Assembly (NCBI GenBank): GCA_944388135.1
Contig: CALXHP010000006.1
Span: 1 to 64,000 of the forward strand
DNA length: 64,000 nt
Direction: 5' to 3'
Source of the DNA: an uncultured Gemmiger sp.
GTDB lineage: Bacteria > Bacillota > Clostridia > Oscillospirales > Ruminococcaceae
In this document: positions 31,048-37,835 of the stretch, piece by piece
Layout: each line of letters begins with the position of its first letter
Position numbering within the stretch: position 1 is the stretch's first letter
The notes under the pieces: model-generated
Told to the model about the DNA's origin: nothing
Database searches by the model: none
The model's input: only the letters and a program-made list of their open reading frames with translations
Position numbers and translations under genes: made by a program

Positions 31048-31819
31048 GGTCCACCACCTCCTTTGCCAGTGCCAGATATGCCTGGCTCGCTTTGCCGTTG
31101 GGGTCGTATTGCAGGGCGCTGTGCCCGCTGGCCGTGCTTTCGGCTGCACGGGTGCAGACCGGTATCTCGCTCTTGTAGATACACAGCTTTTGCCCGTAGG
31201 TGCGGCGCAGGGCAGCGCACACATCCTTGGACAGATTGGTGCGGTTGTCCACCATGGTCATAACAATGCCATTGATGGACAGCTTGGGATTGATGCGCCG
31301 GCGCACCATCTGGATGTTTTTGACCAGGGCAATTAGGCCCTTGAGGGGGAAATGCTGGGCCTGCACCGGGATCAGCACACTGTCCGAGGCGGCCAGCGCC
31401 CCGATGGTCAGCATCCCCAGGCTGGGCATACAGTCGATCAGGCAGTAGTCGTAGCGCTTTTGCAGCGGCTCCAGCACATTGCGGAGAACCGCCTCGCGGC
31501 CCACCACGTTGGTCAGACGAACATCCATGCCCGCCAGTTCGATGTCGGAGGGAATGTAGTCCACCCCTTCCTCCTGGTGCAGGATGCCGGTGGAATAGGA
31601 AATCGGCTGGTCGGCGATGGCCTCTTCCATCATGGTGCCGATGGTGGTTTCCAGGTGATCGGCGTTCTGACAACCCAGATAGGCGGTCAGGTCTCCCTGT
31701 GGGTCCGCATCTACCAGCAAGACGCGGTGTCCTTGCCGGGCCAGTGCAACGCCCAAATTGACGGCGGTGGTGGTTTTCCCTACACCACCCTTCTGGTTGG
31801 CGATAGCGATTGTTTTCAT
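31004..31819 (-). CDS. ParA-family partition ATPase of element 1
   Basis: 271 residues from ATG 31819, behind AGGAGGTAACC. The deviant Walker A box is perfect ([20 protein letters not shown]), with A' [17 protein letters not shown] and Walker [20 protein letters not shown]. It should form ATP-dependent dimers on the nucleoid and move ParB-bound element DNA. It is clearly different from the chromosomal ParA at 45.0 kb. An upstream in-frame extension to 31879 lacks a ribosome site. It lies just downstream of the primase-like gene. Confidence 0.93.
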   Translation of the reverse strand: MKTIAIANQKGGVGKTTTAVNLGVALARQGHRVLLVDADPQGDLTAYLGCQNADHLETTIGTMMEEAIADQPISYSTGILHQEEGVDYIPSDIELAGMDVRLTNVVGREAVLRNVLEPLQKRYDYCLIDCMPSLGMLTIGALAASDSVLIPVQAQHFPLKGLIALVKNIQMVRRRINPKLSINGIVMTMVDNRTNLSKDVCAALRRTYGQKLCIYKSEIPVCTRAAESTASGHSALQYDPNGKASQAYLALAKEVVDHERAPQVRDQPFLR

Positions 31820-31835
31820 GGTTACCTCCTGTATT

Positions 31836-32783
31836 CTATCGGCTTCTGCCGATGGATTGTAATTTGGCGTGGCAGGCAAGCAGATAGTCGTTGTAATCCT
31901 TGCCGCGACGGGGTGGGACCGACTTCACCGTATATCCCTGGGCCTCATATCGCTCCTGTAACCGCAGGGCGAAATCTCGTCCGCGCTCATCGTTGTCCAG
32001 GCGCAGCCGCAGTTTTTTGATTTTCGGGTGGTCTTTGAGGTACTGGTCCAGTGCAACATAGTTCAGCCCGCCAAGCGAAATATGGTGTACGCTCCGCCAA
32101 TCGTGACCGTAAAGCAACTGCAACGTCGCACCGGAGAGCGCGTCAATGGGGGCCTCGTAGACCTCCACGATGTCCGCAGTTTCATTGCCTGCTGGAATAC
32201 AAAAGCCGTACTGCTTTTCACTGCCTGCGCACTCGCCGCGAAACGTTCCCTGGCACCCGCGCACGCAGGCAGAGCGCGGCTGGCCTTCGGTGTCTCTGCC
32301 GACAAACACGCAGTTCTTGTAGCCGCCGCGGGTGGTCTGGTAAAGAATTCCCTGGTCAATGCAGTATTTCAGGATTTTGCTGTCTATCCCTCTGCGTTTG
32401 AGATATTGCAGGGCCGTTTCAGCGTTCTTATCGGGCACCGGCAGCGTAAACGGCCTGCGTTCATGCTGCGGGGGCGGTCCGCTCTGGCTTTGCTGAAAAG
32501 GAACAGGCGTCAGGTGTTCCAGTTCACACAGGTGCCGCACAGCGCTGACGAAATCCATCCCCTTTACCTGGATGAGATAGTTCAGCGCCCCTCTTCCGCC
32601 TACGCCATGGGAAAACCAGTGCCACAACCCGTTGTCGCTGATGCACAAGCTGCTGTGCGTGGTGGTTTTGTAGTCGTGCGGGCCGGTGCGGATCAGTTCC
32701 TGCGGTTCGTATTGCTTCATGTAGCTTATCAGATCTACACTTTTTGCCAATCTGATTTGCTCTTCGGTTACTCTCTGGCGCAT
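31836..32783 (-). CDS. DUF3991/Toprim primase-like protein
   Basis: 315 residues behind GGAGGAATCATC. The N-terminal zinc-finger-like module is of the CHC2 type but degenerate ([20 protein letters not shown] to [20 protein letters not shown]). DUF3991 follows ([20 protein letters not shown]) and then a Toprim domain with [13 protein letters not shown] and [15 protein letters not shown] (DxD replaced by DND). Such proteins prime lagging-strand synthesis of mobile DNA or assist replication after transfer. It is the first gene of the right-end operon, followed by parA and parB. Confidence 0.85.
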   Translation of the reverse strand: MRQRVTEEQIRLAKSVDLISYMKQYEPQELIRTGPHDYKTTTHSSLCISDNGLWHWFSHGVGGRGALNYLIQVKGMDFVSAVRHLCELEHLTPVPFQQSQSGPPPQHERRPFTLPVPDKNAETALQYLKRRGIDSKILKYCIDQGILYQTTRGGYKNCVFVGRDTEGQPRSACVRGCQGTFRGECAGSEKQYGFCIPAGNETADIVEVYEAPIDALSGATLQLLYGHDWRSVHHISLGGLNYVALDQYLKDHPKIKKLRLRLDNDERGRDFALRLQERYEAQGYTVKSVPPRRGKDYNDYLLACHAKLQSIGRSR

Positions 32784-33198
32784 GATGATTCCTCCTTTTC
32801 AGCCAGTAGTGTTTCAGCCAGTAGGGGGGTGTGGGGGGAATACGGCTGCGGAACATTTCCCCAAATAGGCACACTTCCCCCTTTGTGCTTTTAGAATAAA
32901 AAAGCAGCCGTCATGTTGACAGCTGCTAAAAGACCTATATAATATGTATTTTGATTGGTTGGTGTTGCAAGATATAAGCCACCTACTAACTCTGGTAGCC
33001 AAAACGTGAGTAAATTGGTTTAACCGGTCGATTTTCGTAGCCAATTTTTATTTTGGCTACGGATTGGCTACAAGGAACTCAATAGGGCAGAAAAAGACAC
33101 CAAATGATTCGTCAAATTATTGCAATTAAATCGGTTTTTTCTGTTCGTATATTGTAAATATTGCACGAAAATTACGATATTTCGATGAATTTTTGTAA
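32784..33198. promoter_or_regulatory. right-end non-coding DNA with integrase arm-type sites
   Basis: No gene is seen. GTAGCCAA at 32995 and 33037 (inverted), and TTGGCTAC at 33053-33060 and 33064-33071 (direct, 11-bp period), are copies of the left-end motif. A hairpin with AGCAG/CTGCT arms lies at about 32903-32928 and a TATAAT at about 32936. The segment ends at the core repeat CTCATAACC. Confidence 0.65.
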
Positions 33199-33243
33199 CT
33201 CATAACCGCTTGGTCCCGGGTTCAAGTCCTGGATGGCCCACCA
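33199..33243 (+). tRNA. 3' half of split host tRNA-Met, attR of element 1
   Basis: CTCATAACC core, then the 3' side of the anticodon stem, variable loop, T arm with TTCAAGT and acceptor ATGGCCC plus CCA. Together with 4022-4062 it rebuilds a full tRNA-Met. Alone it cannot make a functional tRNA. Confidence 0.9.
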
Positions 33244-33246
33244 TAA

Positions 33247-33280
33247 AAAAGGTGCCCCCTGCGGGGGGCACTTTTTTTAT
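33247..33280 (+). terminator. terminator after the host tRNA-Met
   Basis: GTGCCCCC-TGC-GGGGGGCAC stem followed by TTTTTTT. Confidence 0.88.
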
Positions 33281-33283
33281 TGA

Positions 33284-33427
33284 AAAGGCCATCCAGGACT
33301 TGAAAAGCCCGGCGACGCGTCAGCGGCGCATGCAACAGTCCAGTGGACTGTTGCATAGGGCGCGGGTCAGCAGAGGATGGCCCACCATACAAAGAGTGCC
33401 CCCGCACAAGCGGGGGCACTTTGTATG
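33284..33427. repeat. tRNA-3'-end mimic hairpin unit next to tRNA-Met
   Basis: An inverted copy of the tRNA-Met T arm and acceptor (GGCCATCCAGGACTTGAA, about 33286-33303) comes first. A G+C-rich stretch follows with the palindrome TGCAACAGTCCA-G-TGGACTGTTGCA (33330-33354). Then comes a direct copy of the tRNA end (GGATGGCCCACCA, about 33375-33388) and a hairpin with GTGCCCCCGC/GCGGGGGCAC arms (33388-33427). That last hairpin also serves as terminator of the surface-protein gene. Confidence 0.7.
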
Positions 33428-33443
33428 AAAGGGAAAACCGGTG

Positions 33444-35636
33444 TCAGCTGCGGGAATGCTCCGTTTTGCGGCGGAGAGCCAGGCCGCCCAGGGCCAGACC
33501 GCTGACCAGGAGCAGTACCGTCCACAGGACGGGGTTGCTCTCGTCGCCGGTCTGGGGGATGGTGCTGGCGGCGGGGGCCGCTGCGCTGCTGCCGGGGGTG
33601 TAGCTGCCCTTCACATTGCCGTAGCCGGACAGCTGCCTGGTGGATTCCAGGTAGCCGCAGTGGTCACAGCGGTAGCCTGCCTCGGTGGCGGTCCAGTTGT
33701 GGTAGCCGCAGGCCTGACAGGTGTAATAGGTGATATTGTCCGAAGGAGCCGGGGTAGCTGCAGGCGCCGGGGTGACCTGCGGTGCCGCGGCGGCCTGCAC
33801 GCTGAAGCTGACAGGGATAGACAAGGTCACATTGCCGGAGCCGGAAACCTGGATCTCCTCACGGTATACGCCCGCGGCAAGACCGGCCTTGGGCTGCACC
33901 GTAAAGGTGGCTTTTTCGCCCGGGGCCAGCGGGGTCTTGGAGAGGGTCCCCACCTCAAAATGGCTGGTGGAGGCGGGCTGGTTCAGGGTCAGGGACTGGT
34001 TGCCGGTATTGGTGATGGTGACGGTTTGGGCGGCGGGCCGGTCGTAGCCGGTGTAGACGCTGCCAAAGTCGGGAGATATATCGGCGGAAATGCTGTAGAC
34101 CGGTTCGGTCACCTTCACCTTGCAGGTGGCCTGCTTGCCGCCATCGGCGGTGGTGACGGTGATGATGGCTTCGCCAGCGCCCTTGGCGGTGACGGTGCCG
34201 TCCACTACGGTGGCCACATCGGGATTGCTGCTTTCCCAGGTCACATTCTGGTTGGTGGCGTTGGCGGGCTGGAATGTGGCGGTGAGGGTCTCGCTTTCGC
34301 CGGTGAAGAGGGACAGCTCGGTCGGGTCCAGCTTCACGCCGGTGACAGAAACCGTAGCCGGTTTGATGTTCAGTGTGTATTGCTTGGTGGTGAAGCCCGC
34401 ACTGTTTTCAGCCTTTACGGTAAAGGTAGAAGAACCCTCTGCGCTGGGGGTACCGGTGATTGTGCCGTAACTGTTCAGCGTCAGACCGGCGGGCAAGGTG
34501 CCGCTGTCAAGACTCCATGTAATGTCATTGCCAGTGGCTTTCAGCGTCGCAGTGTAAGGTTGGTCCACCATGCCGTCAAGCAGGCTTTCGGTGGTGATGG
34601 CGGGGGCCGTGATAACGGTGCCGCTGCCGGTAGGTGTTCCATTCAGCTGACCGTCGGTTCGGATAACAAGGGTGCCGTTGTTGGTTAAGGCGTTTTGAGT
34701 GTCCAGCGTCACTCCAGCCGGGATAATGAGGGTCTGCCCCTCCCCAATAACCAAAGTTTTGTCCGTAGGGATCGTGAAGTCCTCGGCCAGGGTCATCTCG
34801 CCGTATACCTGACCTCCTTGATTTTCCAAGAAAAAGATTCCTTGCCACTGCTCCTGCTGGGAATCATCCTGAATACTGCTGGAATAAATCACAGCGTTAC
34901 CGCTGCTGCCGGTGGAGAACGTACCGCCGGCAGCAGGATAGGCTCCGCTGCCGCCGCCGATGCCTGCGCCGTCATGACTGGTAGCCGTGACGGTGCCGCC
35001 GCTGATGGTCACAGTACCGCCGGCACCACCATTACTGTCGCCGTATCCGCCGCCGATGCCTGCGCCGTCATAACTGTCAGCCTTGACGTTGCCGCCGCTG
35101 ATGGTCACAGTACCGCCAGCACCACCAGTGTTGTTGGCTCCGCCGCCGCCGATACCCGCACCGCCATTGGCACTCCATTTAACGATAATCTCACCGCCGC
35201 AGATGGTTACCGCACCGGCGTTGGGGGCACTGTAACCATCACCGCCGATGCCTGCGTCGTAATATCGTGAGGAAGCATCAGCCGCCAGAATACCCATCTC
35301 GCCTTCCTCCACAGACTGGGCGTAGATGGTCAGGGCGTTGGAACCCGCAACGGAAATACCACCATCAATGAGTAGCTCGGCCCCGTTCTCCAGAATCAGG
35401 TGAACGTCGCCGTTGACGGTGACACGCTGGGAAATCGTCACAGTCCCAGCAGGAACGACGTACCAGCCACTGCTTCATTGGCTGTCGCTGGCAGTCACCT
35501 CTGTTGCCGTGGAGCAGGTCTGCACTTTTCCGTCTTTGTCCAAGTATGTTACAGAATCCGCCGCCAGCGCCGCGGTGGGCAGCAGGCCCAGGCAGAGCGC
35601 CATGACGCAGAGCAGGCTCAAAATTCGTTTTTTCAT
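33444..35636 (-). pseudogene. sortase-anchored surface protein interrupted by one in-frame TGA
   Basis: ATG 35636 (ribosome site GAGGAGGAAA) starts a signal peptide (MKKRILSLLCVMALCLGL) and about 53 residues, ending at TGA 35477-35475. The same frame then continues without a shift for over 670 codons to 33444. The downstream part has Gly-rich repeats with GGGYGDSNGGAGGTVTISGG, Ig-like domains including a Big_2 type (VSVTGVKLDPTELSLFTGE), a zinc-ribbon-like CQACGYHNW and CDHCGY pair, and a sorting signal IPQTGD with membrane segment and RRKTEH tail. SDSQ-stop-SSGWYVV suggests TGG (Trp) mutated to TGA. As read it is a pseudogene, unless TGA is read through. Confidence 0.85.
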
Positions 35637-35711
35637 AGGGTTTCCTCCTCGGTGGTTTCCTTCCGGCGGAAGTATACAATATTTTTGATTGTAACACATT
35701 TCCCTTTGTTT

Positions 35712-35752
35712 GGGAGTACCCGTTTCCGAGGGCAAAACGGGTACTTTTTTGG
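35712..35752. terminator. hairpin between surface-protein and regulator genes
   Basis: AGTACCCGTTT pairs with AAACGGGTACT and is followed by T residues on the plus strand. On the minus strand, where the neighbouring genes lie, the U-tract is weak, so its terminating role is uncertain. Confidence 0.5.
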
Positions 35753-35759
35753 GGAAAAT

Positions 35760-36968
35760 TCAGGGCAGCATGAACCTTTTCAGGTCCTGCCGGCGCTGGA
35801 TGCCCAGGGTGTTCATGGCATTGGAAAGATACCGTTTTACCGTATTGGGGGACAACCCCAGGTGGTCGGCGATCTCCTGGTTGGTCCAACCCCGGGCCGC
35901 CAGCATGGCGATGGTGAACTCGGTGGTGGAAAGGTCATCCGCCACATGGTCCCCCGTATCGGGGTTGTGGACCTTGCGCCAACCGGCGGAAAACCGGTAG
36001 GTGATCTCGATGATCCGCTTGAAGTCCTCCGGCCATTCCGGCTTGATCACCGCTTCCAGCATACCGCCCAGCAGACCGTGGTGTTCCCCCAGCCCTTCGA
36101 TGAGATCGTCGGGGCGGGCCAGCTCCCAGGCGGCCAGCATATGCTCCCGGGCCTGGGGCTGCTGGCGCAGGCTCATGTGGTCCATCACCGCCACCAGGTG
36201 CAGATAGATGGCCGGGATGGGGTAGGCTTCGGCCCCCATGGCCAGGGTGCCTTCCACCAGACCGATGCTCTGCTGGTATTCCTCTTTCAGGTAGAGATAG
36301 TGGGCCTGCACATAGAGGGCAAAGGCCCGCAGCCCCGGGGGCAGCAGGGGCAGAAAGTCCCGGGCCGGGGGCAGACCCTCCGACAGGGGCAGATGGAGCA
36401 GTACCGCCGCAGCAGCCCCCACAAAGGACGCCGCAGCGCTGTGTTTTTGCGCCCGGGAACCCCGGCTCAGGGTGGCGTGCAGCTCCGCCAGGGCCACCCG
36501 GGCCTGCTGGATCTGCCCCAGGGTCAGGTTGGCGTAGGCGTAGATCAGGCAGGCGGAAAGCCGGGCTTCCCGGTCGGGGTGGGTCAGGTAGCGCTCCGCT
36601 TCCCCCGCGGCCTTTTCGGCCTGCCCGCTGAAATAGTGGTACTCCGCCGTGGCAATGTCCCGCTGTGCACCCTCCGGCAGGGCGGCAAGGGCGGCCTGGC
36701 ACTCTCCCGGGCGGAAGGGGGTGTTCATCAAAGGCATCAGGCAGTCCCCCACCATGCGCCGGGCACGACGGCTCTGGGACGGCGTGCTCCCCAGGGCATG
36801 GGCTGCCTTGTACCGGGCGTCCTCCGGTTTGGGGGTCCCTGCCGGGATCTGCCAGGCCGAGCCGAATTTCTGTGCCCCGGGCACCCGCCCCCGGATGCAG
36901 TACTGCTGTACCTGCCGCACCGAAAGACCCCAGGCCTGGGCGGCCTGCTGTACCGTCATATAGGTCAT
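35760..36968 (-). CDS. regulator with Xis/MerR-like N-terminal and LuxR-type C-terminal DNA-binding domains
   Basis: 402 residues from ATG 36968, spaced 7 bases from GGAG; ATG 36974 is too close to it. Residues 3-50 (TYMTVQQAAQAWGLSVRQVQ, VPGAQKFGSAWQIP) are a winged helix-turn-helix of excisionase/MerR type. About 280 residues of paired helices follow, TPR-like and rich in Ala and Leu. Residues 335-400 are a LuxR-type helix-turn-helix (AARGWTNQEIADHLGLSPNT, VKRYLSNAMNTLGIQRRQDL). Two DNA-binding ends joined by a TPR-like scaffold suggest a regulator that bridges sites. Whether it controls the adjacent surface protein is not shown. Confidence 0.82.
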   Translation of the reverse strand: MTYMTVQQAAQAWGLSVRQVQQYCIRGRVPGAQKFGSAWQIPAGTPKPEDARYKAAHALGSTPSQSRRARRMVGDCLMPLMNTPFRPGECQAALAALPEGAQRDIATAEYHYFSGQAEKAAGEAERYLTHPDREARLSACLIYAYANLTLGQIQQARVALAELHATLSRGSRAQKHSAAASFVGAAAAVLLHLPLSEGLPPARDFLPLLPPGLRAFALYVQAHYLYLKEEYQQSIGLVEGTLAMGAEAYPIPAIYLHLVAVMDHMSLRQQPQAREHMLAAWELARPDDLIEGLGEHHGLLGGMLEAVIKPEWPEDFKRIIEITYRFSAGWRKVHNPDTGDHVADDLSTTEFTIAMLAARGWTNQEIADHLGLSPNTVKRYLSNAMNTLGIQRRQDLKRFMLP

Positions 36969-37119
36969 TGCCATTCTCCTTTTTCAGCGGGTTTTGCATA
37001 CAGCGCAGCGGCGCATAGCGCGCCGCAATTTTTCGACACCGTATAGCGCGGCTGTATATATTATTATCATACAATTTTTTTTGCCGCCCGGCAATAGATG
37101 ACAAAAATTACCGTCCCCC

Positions 37120-37148
37120 TTGACGAATCCCCCCGGCAGGTATATACT
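37120..37148 (+). promoter_or_regulatory. strong sigma-A type promoter
   Basis: TTGACG (37120-37125), exactly 17 bp, TATACT (37143-37148). It drives the leader described next. Confidence 0.78.
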
Positions 37149-37154
37149 GATACC

Positions 37155-37229
37155 ATCCCTTTCGGGGTGACAACAGAAGAATTTACAAAGATACAGCCGA
37201 TCCCTCAGGGGGATTGCTGTATCTTTTTT
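37155..37229 (+). ncRNA. candidate small RNA or attenuated leader
   Basis: Starting about 7 bases after the -10 box, a short transcript would end at an intrinsic terminator: AAAGATACAGC (37187-37197) pairs with GCTGTATCTTT (37216-37226), followed by a T-run. About 75 nucleotides would be made. It is either a free-standing small RNA or an attenuator before the small frame at 37257. No known riboswitch consensus is recognised. Confidence 0.5.
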
Positions 37230-37256
37230 TCTGTTCACCTGAAAGGAGAAACCACC

Positions 37257-37640
37257 ATGATGCTGCAAAAAATTGAATATGCGGGAATCGTCTGTTCGGT
37301 CTTTCCCCACAAGGACATCCAGACCCGGACCCACCTTCCCGACCAGGACCCGGAAGTGGTGACCTACGCCGCCTGGCGGTGGCTCTACCACTGCCGCCCC
37401 CTGCGCAAACCCTTGTGTGTCCTCTGCCTGGGGTTCCGGCGCAATACCCTCCGGCGCAAGTCGATGCGCCTTGTCCTCACCCTGCCCGCCCGTGCAGCCC
37501 AGCTCCCCGGGGGCGGTTACCTCCACCTGCTGGTGCGGCTCTCGGCAGATGGGGCCTGTCTCGAAGCCGTCCAGCAGTCGGCGGCCGCCCGTCCCGACGG
37601 ACTGCCCCACCGGGGACGGTCCATCCGCTTCCATACATAA
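37257..37640 (+). CDS. small hypothetical protein
   Basis: 127 residues from ATG 37257, chosen for GAAAGGAGAAACCACC just upstream. The N-terminal part reads naturally (MMLQKIEYAGIVCSVFPH, then QDPEVVTYAAWRWLYHCRPL), while the C-terminal half is Arg/Ala/Leu-rich and may be low-constraint. I recognise no family. It lies behind the promoter-terminator leader, so its expression would need read-through. A strong terminator follows at 37649-37692. It may not be a real gene along its full length. Confidence 0.45.
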   Translation: MMLQKIEYAGIVCSVFPHKDIQTRTHLPDQDPEVVTYAAWRWLYHCRPLRKPLCVLCLGFRRNTLRRKSMRLVLTLPARAAQLPGGGYLHLLVRLSADGACLEAVQQSAAARPDGLPHRGRSIRFHT

Positions 37641-37648
37641 ATCCCAAA

Positions 37649-37692
37649 GGGTGGAGGCCCCGGCCAGCGCCGGGGCCTCCACCCCTCTTTTT
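37649..37692 (+). terminator. strong intrinsic terminator
   Basis: GGGTGGAGGCCCCGGC pairs with GCCGGGGCCTCCACCC, a 16-bp stem with a four-base loop, followed by TCTTTTT. Confidence 0.9.
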
Positions 37693-37835
37693 GTGTTCCA
37701 TGCCTCGGCCCGGCCGGACCGGGGCATTCAGCCCCCACCGCCCGCCGTGCAGGAAAAAAACTTCTCCCTTTGCTGTGCGGCCCGGTTTATGCTATCATGG
37801 TAGAAAGAATTGTACCGCAAGAGGTGAAACGCACT

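Noticed and set aside
33210..33603. Small open frames on both strands near tRNA-Met
   Set aside because: They run through palindromes and terminator hairpins and have no ribosome sites; they are products of the repeat unit.
35475..35477. Selenocysteine codon in the surface protein
   Set aside because: No SECIS-like hairpin directly after the TGA and no redox motif; a Trp-to-stop change is simpler.
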